Positions 23,522 to 38,500 of a DNA stretch of 64,000 nucleotides are shown here, piece by piece. Made by a program: the position numbers and the translations under genes. Position 1 is the stretch's first letter; each line of letters starts with the position of its first letter. A model generated the notes under the pieces. That model did no database searches and was not told the DNA's origin. It saw nothing but the letters and a program-made list of their open reading frames with translations. Source of the DNA: Lutjanus erythropterus (lineage: Eukaryota; Chordata; Actinopteri; Lutjaniformes; Lutjanidae); the NCBI GenBank assembly GCA_020091685.1, contig CM034613.1, positions 509,710-573,709 of the forward strand, read 5' to 3'.

Positions 23522-24075
23522 CAGTGTTGGGGGTTACAAAGTAACATATTACTGTAACACACAGTGATATATTACTTTTCACAGTAACAAAGTAATATAA
23601 CGCGGTACTAACACATTTTTCTGTAATATTATTACATTTACTGTGTCGATTAATGTGTTACCAAGGACACCTGCCTCACTTCAGAAGTGGTGGAGCCAAA
23701 CTTTGTCTGAAAATACAGCAAAATCCAGCTTGTGTCAAGAAATGTAACAGCCTCTTTACTAATGCTTAAAACTATAAACCAGCAGAAAAATGACAAACCA
23801 CTCAGTCCAGAACCAGGCATGATGGCAGCTCACTACAATATTTTGACCTACATTACAAGAGTAGAGAACAGCACGATCTGCTCTGCCTACAGTGCAAAAT
23901 TTAGATAAATATATCAATTCAGTGCCTTTTTATTGGACATCAACATTATGTTTCTGTAGTTGTTCTGATGAGAGTAACTCAGACAGTGATATTGTAAAGT
24001 AACTCATTATTTTCAAATGACAGTAATTAATCATATGTAACGTATTACATTTTGAAAGTAATTTGCCCAACACTG
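23522..24075. mobile_element. TIR element ending CAGTGTTGGG
   Basis: It opens CAGTGTTGGGGGTTACAAAG and closes AGTAATTTGCCCAACACTG, with AGTAACN-rich subterminal blocks at both ends. Partial relatives are at about 45060-45190 and 45475-45575, both ending CTCCCCAACA. It is non-coding. Confidence 0.7.
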
Positions 24076-24472
24076 ACTGTTACACAACCTGTCTGCTGTA
24101 AATATCCACTTCACATGACTCTACTCTATAACATTATGGATGACTGCAGCAGACATTTCAGTTGCACTCAGTTTTTTTTTTCTAAACTGGAAGATAATAT
24201 AATATTTTTAAATTTAAAGTGGGAATCTGTTTGGTTGCCCTGTGTAAACAATGTTATTAGAAATGGTATATAAGGACAAAACTACAAAAATAATTTGTAA
24301 TTAACTTAAATTGCTTTTACACAATGTGGACACAGGTTTTGCTACAATGTGTGCAGACATTCTGTTTTTCAATGCACATTGTGTGTTTTTTCCTTTGTAT
24401 ATCATAATTATGGACATAACCAATAGGAATAATGGCAAATGCTACGAAAAGGATTGTATAAACAGAATTTTA

Positions 24473-24866
24473 CCTAAAGGTCCAGTGTGTAAAATTTAGG
24501 GAGATTTATTGGCAGAATATGGCAGAAATGGAATAAAATATTCAGAAGTACGTTTTCCTTAGTGTATAATCACCTGAAAATAAGAATTGTTGTGTTTTTG
24601 TTACCTCAGAATGAGCCCTTAATTATCTACAGAGGGAGCAGATCCTCTTCCGTGGAGTCCGCCATATTGCTCTGCCATGTTTCTACAGTAGCCCAGAAGA
24701 GAAAAACCAAACACTGGCTCTAGACACAGCCTTTAGCATTTTTCATGAGTTTCAAGGCCACTGTAGGTTCTCCTATATGCTTGGAAGGGGAGGGTGAGAT
24801 GAGGTGTTTGCAATCTGCAAGCTCACCGCTAGATGTCACTAAATACTGCACACTGATCCTTTAATG
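24473..24866. mobile_element. TTAA-type MITE ending TAAAGGTCCAGTGTGTA
   Basis: TAAAGGTCCAGTGTGTAAAA at the left and TACTGCACACTGATCCTTTA at the right form inverted termini. The interior has no coding. A more decayed relative lies at 3041-3480. Confidence 0.75.
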
Positions 24867-25070
24867 TCTGGTGATATTCTATATTTTTTTCTGATTGTCA
24901 CAAAATTTCATGTTGCAGACCCAAACCAACAATGAACATGTCCTACTGACAAGTATCATGCATCAAAGCCTGATGTCTGTGTGCCATAGAGCTTCACTGT
25001 TGTCTAAAAACTATTAAAACACATCAGTGACTGATGTGTTCTTACATTACCATGAACACATGTGCTGGAC

Positions 25071-25690
25071 TTAAGGGATAGTTCACCCAAAAATGAAAAT
25101 TCAGTTATTATATACTCACCCTCATACTGATTGAAAGTCGCGTGTGTTTTTTTAGTCCACAAAACACTGCTGGAGTTTCACAGGAAAACAGTGTTGCAGA
25201 ATCTCCCAAACTATGTAAAAACAAACCAACAGTATAAAAACATAAAAAGTCTCCATACTGCTCATCTGGTATAATCTGTATAGACTCCTAAAGCCCAAAC
25301 ATGCCAAGTTGACTAAAAAAATGTTATTTACAGCATGTTTTTTAGCTTTAATCTGCACTATAGATCCTTAGCTTGAAGCCACGTTCACGTGCACATGCAC
25401 ACTGGGTGTGTGTGTTGTGACAGTGTACAAACAGCATGTCGGGACTTTAGGAGACTTGGATTACACCAGACAAGCAGTATGGAGGCATTTTATGTGTTTT
25501 TTCCCCAGTTGTTTTTTACGTTTGAAAACTGGTCACCATTCACTCCCACTGTTTGGGAGATTCTGCAACACTGTTTTCCTGTGAAACTCCAGCAGTGTTT
25601 TGTGGACTAACAAATAAACCCAACCCTCAATCGACATGAGGGTGAGTAGACAATGACTGATTTTCATTTATGGATGAACTATCCCTTTAA
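25071..25690. mobile_element. TTAA-flanked fold-back MITE, copy 3
   Basis: TTAAGGGATAGTTCACCCAA at the left and GATGAACTATCCCTTTAA at the right. The two arms containing the CACTGCTGGAGTTTCACAGG wording are complementary, giving a long hairpin. It lies downstream of the AP1S1 last exon. Confidence 0.9.
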
Positions 25691-26522
25691 TTTAGACTCA
25701 ATCCCACATACACCATCCTGCTGCCCCAAATACTCTCAACAGCACTTAATCAACTGCTGAAAATAGTCCCAAACACATGCACCAATTCCTTCTCTTTAAG
25801 TTAAGTTTACCAAAAACTACAATGTTGAGCTGTTTTAGAAGATGTTTTTAAAAACTATGAGATGTTTTAAAATTTCCATCTTCAGTAGGAACCGAAGTGT
25901 TTGGGGCTGAGGCACAGACAGAACAGGGAAGTTATGAGTATTGAGAGATGGACAAATACATGGTTAGTTTTGGTCTTTCCATGAGTATTGTTGAAAATAC
26001 AAAAAACATATAGAATAACATCAGATATTTGAGTTATGTTTTTTACTGTCCAATTACCCAAATCCCTGACCAAGTCTCAGTCCACATTCAGTGTCTGACA
26101 AACCTTCACGACAGGTTAGGCTCTTCAACCAGCATCAGTTAAACTGCCGCTCTAATACCAGCATCCACTGTGGGTTCTCCTCTCAACTCTGATAACTAAA
26201 GCTGGACTCACCCTTTAAAAATCTCAACATCCCCCTCCCCCCTTCAGCCACACGTAAATTTTAATATATCCCATTTCCTCTACCCCACGCTCAGATCACA
26301 CATACACACACACACAGAGCTAAAAGGCCTGCCAATGCATGGATCTTCCATTCTTAACTGAGTGCCTCTCCCCAGTTAAACGCTGTACAACAGTCCACAG
26401 AGCCACAGATACACAGAACCAACGCCGTCAGTCCGAGCATGTTCACTCCCAGCTTCTGTCCCGCCCCCTCTCATCCAGCCCTCTGTCTCAGTATCTATAG
26501 TCTCTCATAACGCTGCTGTGTA
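25691..26522 (-). other. ap1s1: AP1S1 3' UTR and flank
   Basis: The sequence just below the AP1S1 stop codon should be 3' UTR. No canonical AATAAA is seen on the minus strand immediately below the stop. A short CA repeat is present near 26300. No other gene is seen. Confidence 0.5.
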
Positions 26523-29500
26523 CTATGCCAAGCCCATCTCCTCCAACACACTCCGGGGTGACTCGTCCTCCTGTAAAGACACACACAACATTATAATTGG
26601 ACACCTTTAAAAAAAACAATTACACACATACATTTCAGAGGTTAGTCACTACAGTCAGACATTTTTCAATCAACACATACAGAAATGTATAAAGATATAA
26701 ACAGTGTATGTACAATTGTATGTAATCTTGTGTATGGCAGGCCATAGACCATGCTGCCCTGGAAGAGCAAATGAAAGTCACCGGTCTAATGTAGGGATGT
26801 GTCACTGTCAGAGAGCAGCTCCTCTCACCCAGCGTTATTTGCCCAGATGGCTCACCTAACCCCGGACGTTGTTATCAAAGTTCAAGAGATGACAGTTTGT
26901 AAAATCAGTGCAGTTTGGCAGTGTTTTAATCTAGAAGATGAAAATAAGGTTGAATGTCGGTTGTGTCAGAATAAACTGGTTTATAATCACTTGACTGGAG
27001 CAACATGTGACCACATTCAGCACAGACACGGCTGCTGCTGCTGCTAGCACTGCTAATGTTAGTCACACTGTGTGGCAGCCAATGTCAGCTCTGCGTTAAC
27101 AATGTTGTTTACCTGCAGACACTGTTATCCTGTTAATGTACAATGTTGGTGTTGCACGTCCCAAAGTAGTACACATTTTAGCTGCATTTAAAATAAAATT
27201 TGGCGATTGTAGACTGAGTAACCGCTTCAAATGGCTCTTAATACACACTGTATTTTTTCAGACAAGGTTTAACATTATCAATTTGAACTGCTTTACAAGT
27301 GTTTTAATTGATTTAATTTATTTAATCAACAGAGAAATTAGCCACCAGGAACATCCCTAGTAATCAGTAATTAGTTTAAATTCAGATTTGAAATATTGTT
27401 CTTCAAGTTTCAATTAGGCCTGATCATGCCCAGACATTTATTAGAAAAGTTCCACTGTCATATCTGCGACTTAATCATAAAACAATCCATGTCAGTTGTC
27501 CCATACAAACTGCTGCAACAAAACCTGTGCTCTACTTAATCTGCTTCTTCAAGTCTAAACCAACTCAGCAACAAATGAAGCTGTTATTTTACTCCAGACT
27601 CCTCTGGCAAAAGGCGTAATTTTACCTGACAGGACACGGGAGTTGCTCCGCAGCATCAAACTTACGTTATTAAAACACCAAAGTCACACAGTAACACAAG
27701 CAAACTGACCCATTGAGGAAGCAGTAGGGCAGCAACTCCTGTGTCCTGTGAGATAAAATGTCATTGAGTGTTTGAGGAGAAAATAGATGGCAGCTTCAGT
27801 CCCTGTCGCAAAGCGCAGTCTGACAGAACAGTAAAGTGTAGTGATGTGTCGGTCGCGAACGATCCGGATCTTAGAGCCGGCTCTTTGAAGTGAACGACGG
27901 GAACCGGCTCATGATTGGGAGCCGATTTGTTTTTTTCTCCTCTTTTTTTCTGTTAAAGTCGCACATGATTGGTGGCGTGTGTGTGTCCACACTGAGTAGA
28001 AGGGGGAGGGGAGGAGTTATAGACACACAACACAGTGAGCACATAAGCAAGTGGGAGGGAGACGAGAGAGAACATGCGCTACAGACAGAGACAACACGCT
28101 TGAAAGGTGAGAAAATACACTTGTTTGAGATGAACTGCGCATCGCCTGGAAAGTAGACGAGATCAGGCGGCCGCAGCAGGAAGTGGAGACGAAAATCTAC
28201 AGTCAAGTTGGACAGTTTTCAACAGAGTTAAGAGAGAATAGAGGAAGAGACCACCTGTAGGTTACCTGTAGTCTGCAGACCACGATCATAACTGAAGAAA
28301 TAAAGTGCGTTCTTGATCGCTGATTGAAGTTAAAATAGAAGAGATCCTCCTTCTGATACATGTAACATCTGTTCTTTTATCTGCCTTGTAAAACCAAGTC
28401 ATATATAAGTCATATATATAATCTTTATTATTATCAGACAAAATATCTGCTTGTTGACAGATTAAAAGTTCATTGCACAACAGAAGACTAATATATCCAG
28501 TGTTAAATATTACAATTACACAGAAAATTAGTAATTAATATAATATGTGGTGTTTGTTGTCAAAATTAAGCACTCTGCTTAATATTGTAGTACTCTCCTC
28601 CATGTTGAGTATATTGAGCGTATAATTAAAGCCATATAAATAATAAACATTTGATATAATGTATGTTTTTTACATTAGTAATTAATTTTACATTATTTTG
28701 GGTAATAAATTAATTTCAGCAACAAAAAATCTGAGGAGCCACTTGGGAACCAAAAGAGCCGGCTCTTTTTAGGGAGCCGAGCCAAAAGAACCAGCTCGCT
28801 AAAAAGAGCCGGAATTCCCATCACTAGTAAAGTGGTGACAAAATTTGTCTCATATCCTTCTGGATACTTAATGAGGCTCTCAACCTTGATATCATGTCTG
28901 CATTTTTAATATTTTTCAGTAAATTTAAATTTTTTGCAATAACTTAGGTAAAACTGACATCTGACAAAATGTTTTAAACACTTTTGCTGTCTGGTCTTCC
29001 CCATGTCTCACTGAGGAGGCTGCATCTGAAATAAAGACCGTCCCTGATAATATGAGTAGAAAGCCTGTGCGACTGCAGGCACAGTGTACTTCTGCTGTGT
29101 GGTTACATTTGTATTCATTTCAACAAAATGAGTTGGTTGGAATCACTCAAATTTGTTTTTTGAGAAGTGACAGCCTGAAGAGAAGCAGAGTGCAGGTACT
29201 TCTGCCACAGCAGGCTGAAGTTAGTCTGAGAATCACAAGCTAGATGCAGGTTTTACCCAACAGTCTGCATGAAGCCTCCACCTTCTAGCCTTCACTGTGC
29301 CACCCTGTTCCAGCTGGGTGTGCTCTCATATGCAGTTCCGCCAGGGATAAACGCAAATTCAACCGATCTCTGTAAATTCTGTATGACCTTGCAATTTTGC
29401 CCAAACACTGCAACTTTTCCGCAAATTTGACCAATCGCTGTTCCTTCCCACACCTACTACCAATCACAGCCAAATATCTTACATGTACGTCTCAATACAA

Positions 29501-32500
29501 CAACTCAAAGTTTAATCATTTACAATTATTCTGTATTTATAGATTTTTTTATTTTCTCACTGGTACTAAAAAGAATAGGTTTGTCATTGTCATTGACATT
29601 TATCAATGCTCTGTGTCTTTCTGTATTTTGTAATTTTGTGTGTGCTGTTTTGACTGAGTTTGAGTTCCAAAAAAGATTTTGCTTCTTTGTGCACTTCTTC
29701 ATTTATAAATAAGGCAGATTCTGTTAGAATTTTTGTAATCCTGAGGCTTTTTGGCAAGGTTGCTCAGAACAGAATATGTTTTTATTCTCCCTGGAAAAAG
29801 TTGCCTTTGATTTTTAATGAATTATTGAATTCTAGGAAAAAAAGCAACTTCTTTCCTGCAATTTCATGGCAAAAATGTCTTAAAAACATCTCAATTTTTT
29901 GAAAAAGCTGCTGTTAAATCAGGCCTTTTAGGCCACAACAATCCTGCTCAATCTAGGAGGGACTGCATATGTGGACTTAGAAATGGGACAGAAATCCTAA
30001 ACATCATTGTTGGAGGTGGTGGTGAAGCTCAGATTACCTCCTGCAGTAGGTCAGCTTGTTCAATGGCTTTGAGGACGCTCTTCTTAGACGTGTCTTGGAT
30101 TTCTCCTCCCATCAGAAACTCATCTAGAATGAAGTAGGCCTTCTCGAAGTTAAAGATGATGTCCAGCTCACACACCTGCACAAACACCAGGGTAAATCTT
30201 CACATGTTCCTTACTGACCTTTGGAACCTTGTTGTGTGAAATAAACTACAGAGGGAGACAGCAAACAGATAGAGTCACAGATCTGTGACTTACGCTGCCA
30301 AAGTATTTATCCAGCAGCTCTACAAAGCGGTGGATGACTTCCAGTGTGATCAGCTCATTGTCCTGCTCTTCAATTGCACAACAGAAATACAGGCTGGCAT
30401 ACCTGCATGAATACAAACACACAAAATACAGAAACAACATATCAGTGTAATAACACCTGGCATAATACACTGTTCTTTGTGGCAGAGTTAAAAACACACA
30501 TTTCGTAGCTATATGAAGTAAAAATCAGTCTATGTGTTCAAAGTGTTAATCTGAAGTTCCTTCATTTGCCACTAGATGTAACAAATACCAGATTATGGAT
30601 GATTCAGATTGCATCATTAAGCTCAGAGCCTGTCTTTATTGACACACTGTCTGAGGGCTGAGCAACAAAGGAAGCTCAACACAGTCACACTTTCTTTTCA
30701 TGAGCTGGCTTTACAAAAGTTAAAACCCAGAGAGAGGGAACAGGTATCACAATGGTGGTTAGTAATTTGCTTCACATGCAAGCTGCCCACTTAAGTAAAG
30801 ATAACCATAAAAATTAAGAAAAGATCATAAACAAAGACGTATTACAGCTAAAGGCAACACTGTGGCTGCAAATAAGAAAAGAGGCATGCTGGCAGAAAAT
30901 TAGTAATTGACTTAAAAGTGCTTTTAATGGCTTACGTTTATTTCTAACATGACAACTGTACATTAAGGAATGACACTTTATAGAACAGATTTTAACATTA
31001 AACTGTCAGTCTCACACTGTCCCATTATAAAGGAGACATGGAAGTCAAGAGTTTTTGGACAAATCAAAGTACAATGAAAGTTACTCTTTGCCGGGGTATT
31101 TAGAAATCTCAAAGGTATGGTTTGCACACTGTCTTTGGTATTGATGGAAAATAAAAATATAAAATGAAATGAATTTATTACAATAGGGAACTTGGTCAAC
31201 AGAGGAATTACCTGTAGGTAGAAAACAAATAAATGCCCAGTCATTTCTGCTCTATAACCTGGATCTCCAAGCTAATAATTAAATGACTAAATAGGGAATC
31301 TTTAGGATATTGTCACATATAACTTTATTTTGAGATTATGTCGTCCAACTGTAAAAGCAGTTTATAAGCCACATGATACATCTGTACATCATCTCTGTTC
31401 AGCCAAATGATGTGTTGGTATCCATGGTAACAAGTGTCATTGGGTCCTTCAGCAAGAATCTATGGAATAAGGCTGCTTACTTCCTATATACTCATTTGTC
31501 TATGGGCAATAAGTATTCAAACCCAGCAAGACTTGTCTAAAAAGGCTAACTGCATATAAGACACAAAGCATTGTACACTGGACAGTGTCATATATGGTAC
31601 AATGACTTCTATCATCAGCTTTTTTAATGATTTGTTTTTTTCCCACACAGATATCGTCCTATACCATGTCAGGAAGGTATGAAGGTATAAAAAATAGATA
31701 CTGCCCAAGTCTAATCAGCATAAATGTTGTCTGATAGGTGCCAATATGAAAACAAAATTCAGTTGTTTTTACGCTTTATAATGAGCATTTATATACATGT
31801 ACATTTGATCCTTTTTACTCTATTTGTTTTTATTCATAGTTATTTATTTATTTAAAAATACTGATGAAGTTTTACTGTTTCAGCGGCCTGATATCATTTT
31901 GGTCAATATCCAAAACATATCTTTGTCATGACTGTTAACCACTTTTGAGGGATCTTTATTAAAGCTGCAACAATTAATCAATTATTAAATTACTATTTTG
32001 ATAATGGATTAATCTGTTTGAATCATTTCTTAAGACAAACTGATTTCAGCTTCTTAAATGTTTTTGGTTTCTTTACTCCTCTCCGACAGTAAACTGAATA
32101 TCTTTGGGTTGTGAGTAAAACAAGACATTTGAAGATGTCATCATAGACTTTGAGACACACTGATTGATGTTTTTCACCATTTTCTGACATTTTAAAACAA
32201 CTATTAACAGATTAATCAATTAAATAATGAACTGATTAATTGATTGTGAAACTATCGTTAGTTGCTGCCCTGCATTTTATATTCTGTATCAGAAATATCA
32301 GTCAGTATATAAACACTGGAATTTGATTTTGCTGCTTAATATCAGCATCGGCTCCAAAATCCAGCATTAGTTGGACCCTTCTTCCATCTGAGAAGCTGAA
32401 ACTATCAACTTCAAAAATACCTTACACAACTAATTATCAAAGTAGCTGCTGATCGATTTTATGTTGATTGATTAATGGACTAATCATTTCAGCTATGCTC

Positions 32501-35500
32501 TCAACCCACATCTTATAATCTTATAAGAACGAAGATTTATACCCACTATAACAGTTGAACTCAGGGTCCACATTTGCAATTTTTTATTAAAAATAAACAC
32601 ACAAAATGCTAGGCTTAAGGGTTAACAGGAGGTCTGTGATGAAGTAGAGAGCCTCTATTAAAGTGCAGTGTTCCCTCAGTCCATCTCCACTGCAGGAAAT
32701 CCCTCTGTGTTCCACTCATCACCCACCCACCTGCCCACATACAGGCACAGGCCGCTCATAGGTTCTCCTTTGTTTTGTTTGTCCACCCCTGCATTCTGCT
32801 CACAGTAATGAGCCCTAACACACACTCATCTGTGTGTGTGTGTGTGCGTGTGTGTGTGTGCAGTTAGATCAATGAGAGTGGAATGCTGGGTCTCACCCTT
32901 CCCACCCACCTAAAATCTAATGCTGCTCAGCCCACATACAAACAGACATGAACTTTCATTGGTCTGTGGGAGGTGAACTAAAGTAAAGAGTGGAGACACT
33001 AAAACCAGAAAATCTGCTGCTTTACTGAAGATAAATTTAACACTTTTTTTATAGTTACCTGGAAATTAATCATCATCATCACTGATACAAGTCAAACAAA
33101 AAAGCACACATATAAAATAAAAATAACATTAAAATTTAGGTCAAACTTAAAGTACAGGTATGTATTTGACTTGAGTAGGGATTTCTTGCTTTTGAAATGA
33201 AAACTAGTTGCCCATCCTAGCAGTTAAAAAAAAGTTGTTTTTATTTAAGGCTGCTGCCTAAACGTTGGTGATTCCAGTCATCAGTCGAGTCCCCTTAAGT
33301 GAAACCTCCTTTTCTCAGTTGAATCACTGTAGACAGGGAAAAACAGGATAACAGCATGCCAGGCTAGTCTTGTTTCAAAATCGTGATGCAGGGCAGCATG
33401 ACTCATTTCTGTTCTGGTGCTCTCAGCTCTGGCAGTGTCCGCTGGTGAGGTCAGCTAAACTGCTTTTGAACCAGACACTTGCATCGCTTCCTCTGCTGCC
33501 ACCCAGTGTGACCAACACTCCAGCTGACAGAGCTGCCAGGACCCATACAGGAGGATGGGGTGAAATATGGACTACGCATGTTATGTACGCATGTTTCATC
33601 ATCTACAAATATAAGCAAGACATATAAATGTGTATGACAATCACAAATGCACTGGACAATCCACAATCTGAGCAAATGTAAAAAAAAATTAACATGGGTT
33701 TATGAGAAGCTTCCTGTTCTTATGAATGTCTAAAAATATTTGTGAAGAGTTTTTGCATTTATTTATAGTAGGGACGCACTGATTCAATACTCAGACTCAG
33801 TACTGGTCTGATACTGGCCAAAGTTTGGGAAGCTCAGTAACAGATAAGGGATGCATGAAGAGATGCATCGACTGCAATTTTCTTGGCCGGTTCTGATTCC
33901 TGATTATTTAAGCATCTAACATGCCAATTCTGATTTTCAGTCTTTCTAAGAACTATAAATGACAGAATATACAAACATTTTTATAACTTTTCTTGAAAGT
34001 AAAATTAAATTGGATGTTCATAATCAAAAACTGATTATTAATGGAGTTGTCCTAACGACTTGTATGAAAAAAATCATGAAAAGATGAACATGAAATTACA
34101 AAGGATCTTTATAATTGGTCAACATCCCTACTGACCTTTAATGTGGGAATTGACACTGTAAAGATGTAAGTTTTACCTAAGTTATTGCGTTTATTTATGT
34201 CAAATCATTTAAGTTTCAACCAGTCAATTTCATGAATGGGACAGACAAATTTCCAGATTTATTTGGAGTGGAAGGAAACTGAGGATAAAATATAGAACAC
34301 TAATAATTAGTAAGAAGGGAGGCGGTATGTCTCTCCCTAACCTAAGAGATTAATACCAGTCTGCCCAATTAAAAATAAAAGCTGGTCTGACAGTGAGGCT
34401 GAATGGAAGGAGATGGAAAGTGAATGCAAGTCTCAATACAAGCAATGATTGGGGATCTCATATTAAAGTTATATTACAACACCATCTGAACTCCATCATA
34501 TCATTTCCCCTGCATACTTGGCTTGATGTTATACAGCAATTAAAATTTTTGGACCCTGATCAAAAAAAAAACTCAGATGTAGGGATGTGCGCAATTAGTT
34601 GACTATACAATTAAATGTTGTGCACCAGATATACTAGTTGTTTAAACTATCAATATTTCACTCATGCACAATGCCAGTTATCTGCTGCCTCCAAGGTGTT
34701 ATACAGACACTTGCCACTAGTTGGGGCTGCCCATCAGATGGCAGCCCCTCTCGCTGTACATCCTAGCCCAGGCAACCCCAGATGTTTATATCAGCAAAGT
34801 CGGACAGATGACAGCTCATAAAACCAGTGTGATTTGGCAGTGTTTTAATCTAGAAAATGGAAATAATGTTGAATGTAGACTGTGACAAAATAAGCTGATA
34901 TATATTCACTCGTCTGAACAAACATGTGACCACAGTAAGCACATACAGACATAAACCTGCAGGTGGAGCTGCTGCTGCTGCTGCTGCTGCTACTAGCACT
35001 GCTAACATTAGCCACACTGTGTGTCAGGCTGGCAGCTAACGTTAGCTCTGGGTCCTTTACCTGCAGACACTGTGACCCTCTTCGGTCTGGAAAGGTGAAG
35101 CATTTATTGAGTTGTTGTCATGTTTTGTACATTAATGTATAAGGCTTGTATTGCACAGTGCAAAGTAGCGCACATTTCAGCAGCATTTAAAGTTGTTGAC
35201 TGTGATTAATGTCTTCAAATGGCTCTTAATACAGACAGTATTTTTTCAGACAGTGTTTAACATTATAAATGAATAAATTCTGCTAATTTTAACTGCTTTC
35301 TGAGTGTTTTCTTGGTGTTAGACTAGTCAACTAGACTAAATTAAATTTTGCATTTAATCGACAGGGAAATTAGATACGAATATTTTGGGAAAGCATTTGG
35401 AAAATCATGTAGCATATTCTTGGTCAACAGATCCCGACGACATGCACGTCACTTTATCTGGGTGATCTACCAGAAGGAATAACAGGAAATGACAAATACC

Positions 35501-38500
35501 TCCTGAAAATATTAACTGTGGCAACAAAAAAAAAAGCGATCACTCATAAATGGCTACAAACCAACCCACCTACAATACAGTAGATAATTGGACTAAAATT
35601 ATTAAAGAGATTCATGAGATGGACTTTCCTTCTAAGACTGAAAAAAGACACATACATCACAAGATGAACAAAATGGATAAGATACTTGTGGGAATAAGAT
35701 ATTTGGTTGGCGACTACCAATCTTGTGGGGTTATACAGATGAAAAGACTGTGAATAAAGATGCATGTACATATTCTACAATACATGCCTGTTAGATTGAA
35801 TTTTATGGATAATATAGTGCCTGACAACTTTTGTTGTTGTACTGTATTGTTGTTGTATTTGTTTTGTTTGTTTTTGTTCTTTCTTCATAAACAATGATTA
35901 ATAAAATCTAAGTGTCAAAAAAACCCCACTGATTATTAAATAACTTTAACATTTTCTCCAAAAGTGCTCCAGATTACACCCAGGCCTTATTGTATTATTA
36001 TCTCAAGATTAAGTACCAGAGGGGAGATCTCATACGATCTTGTGTGGAAGCAGATGTAAACAAACCAGGAACAGATGTGGTGTAACAGTTTCCTGCATCA
36101 AAGCTTTGCGGTGAGAAAACAGAAGCAGAAGTTAAACAAGTATGCATGAGAAAATGTTTGAGACACATCAACACAGGTTGTTTATTCTTCCAGCCACAAC
36201 AGGAGGTGAGATTTGAATTGTCAGTCTGTGAACAACAGTCTTCTGCTGGCTAACATTATGCTGAAGAACTAGAAAGTTTACTGTTGTTGGCCAATACTGT
36301 CAGCTGCTCCATCTCCTTGGAGACCGTCTGTCTCCTCTTATTTATCCTGTTCTTGGAATCTATCATGAATACCAACTACACAAATGTATGTGTGTAAGTG
36401 CCAGTGCTATTGTGGCTGTGGTGTTACTGACTGTCACGGCACGCATGATGTGGCTGTCATGTGAACCGTGTGTGAATTTGACCGGTACAGAATCGGATAT
36501 GTGATGCCGACCGGCCGGTCAAGCTGAAAACCAGCCAGTACCGGACTCTGGCTGGTCCATCGTTGCATTCCTAGATGTATGTCATTGGTATTGGCCAATA
36601 AATCTTTTAGAATTAAATATCATATCAGTTTCACTGATCCAGATCGCTTGTTACACCCCTACTGCTGACCCAGTCTTCATCTGAGGTGTCCAATCAGAAG
36701 TTAGCCAATCAGAATGCAATCATCAATGTTTTGTGTGACAATGGCATTAAGAGTAAAACATGCAGTTGTGTAGAAAACTACACTGTCAGACAGTTACCAG
36801 TGGACAATATCAATAATAAATCAATCAATAAATCTATTAACAATCTAATTAAATGCCATTGGCTAGAACATGTTGCTATGGTTACCACAGCTATTGTGGC
36901 ATTTGAACAGACCTTTACACAGATATTATTCAATTATATAACAATTAATTTACCTAAAATAACTAATAATAAATAATCCCAGAAAACAGACATATAAAGC
37001 ACATAAAAGTAAACAGACAGAAAGTAAACAGGACGATGCTGCTGCTGCAGCTGCAGGAGGAGGAAGACAGGTAGCTTGGTGCTTCACTTCCAGCACTCAT
37101 GTGGAGCAGTTTGTCCCACTGTGACAAGTCATGTCCTGTTTGTGGAGCTAAAGAGAGCCAAACAGTTGCATCTCTGTCTAAAATACTCTCACATTTTAGA
37201 TGATCACGGCGAGTCTTGCTCTCTGCACCTTGTTCTCAATGAATCTATCTAAATCGACATATTTTCATAACTGATGATGTCAATTACACCAACAAATCGC
37301 CCCAACCCTACACAGAACCAGCAGGATTGTTTCCTGTTTTGATTTTAGGTTGTGACAAGTGTCAGCTGAACGGACATCAGGATATTTTATATCTCAAAAA
37401 ACAAGCGCTAACATAAAATGACTCCAGGCTGCAATCTGAGTGGTCATTTAAGAGTTCAGAAAAGTTCAGATCTTCTAGCTTTTTTGCAGTTAACAACACA
37501 CACATACATGTGTCACGAGCAGAGCTGAAAGAAAACTGACTGAGCAGTCAACATAGAATGAACCGCAAGCTATTTTTATTAGGGGTGAGAGAAATATTTG
37601 ATTCTTAGATGCATCACGATGCAAATGTGGGAGATTCTGAATCGATTCAGAAAAGTCGAAAATCGATTTTCTAAATGTTAAAGGGATAGTTCACCCAAAA
37701 ATCAAAATTCAGTCATTATCTACTCACCTTCATACCAGTTGAGGGTCAGGTTTAGTTTTTTAGTCCACAAAACACTGCTGGTGTTTTACAAGAACACAGT
37801 GTTGCAGAATCTCCCAAATAACTGAAGTGAATGATGACCAGTTTTCAATTGTAAAAAACAACAGAATAAAAAGATAAAATACCTCCATACTGCTTGTCTG
37901 GTGTAATCCATGTCTCCTAAAGTCCCAACATGCTGTCATTTGCACCATGTTTTTAGCCTAAATCTTCATTGTAGATCCGTAAGCTTGGACTCACAATCAC
38001 ATACGCATGTACACTGTCTGAACTGGGCATGTGTGTGGTGTGATGGTGTGTGCATGCGAGTGAACAACATGTCAGGGTTTTAGCCGACTTGGATTACACA
38101 AGCAGTATGGAGGCATTTTAGTGATTCTTTTTTTTTTGTTTTTCCATTTGCAAACTGGTCACCATTCACTTCCATTTTTTGGGAAATTCCACTCCAGCAG
38201 TGTTTTGTGGACTAAAAAACTAAACCCGACCTTCAATTGTCATGAGGATGAGTAGATAATAACAGAATTTTCATTTTTTGGTAAACTATCCCTTTAATTA
38301 ACAAGATGTTGTCGGAGCGAAAAAAGGTGGAACTCAGCTGCGAGGGCAGTGCAGCACCCAGACAGTCTACAGCGCTCACACAGTCGAGTTATTAGCAGTT
38401 AACAGGGAAAGGTGTACTTCATTTTCTCAAAAGGCAGCAGTAGCAAACATGTTTCGATTTAGTGTCTACATAGTTGCATTTGTCAGATGAACATGAACTT

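Larger units (their letters stand above)
33768..36573. mobile_element. Large non-autonomous hAT-like element, copy A, interrupted
   Basis: It opens TAGGGACGCACTGATTC and closes with CCGGTCCGG-like CCGGCCGGTCAAGCTGAAAA, then TCGTTGCATTCCTAG. Segments at 33890-34060 and 35930-36250 reappear as reverse complement at 43430-43650 and 42180-42400, identifying a second copy (41812-43680) in opposite orientation. It is interrupted by a LINE 3' end (34220-35930), itself interrupted by a hAT. Confidence 0.65.

Noticed and set aside
25152..25610. Paired frames sharing a TSSMEAFYVF-like wording on both strands, also at 37760-37948
   Set aside because: They arise from the two complementary arms of the fold-back MITE, not from a gene family.
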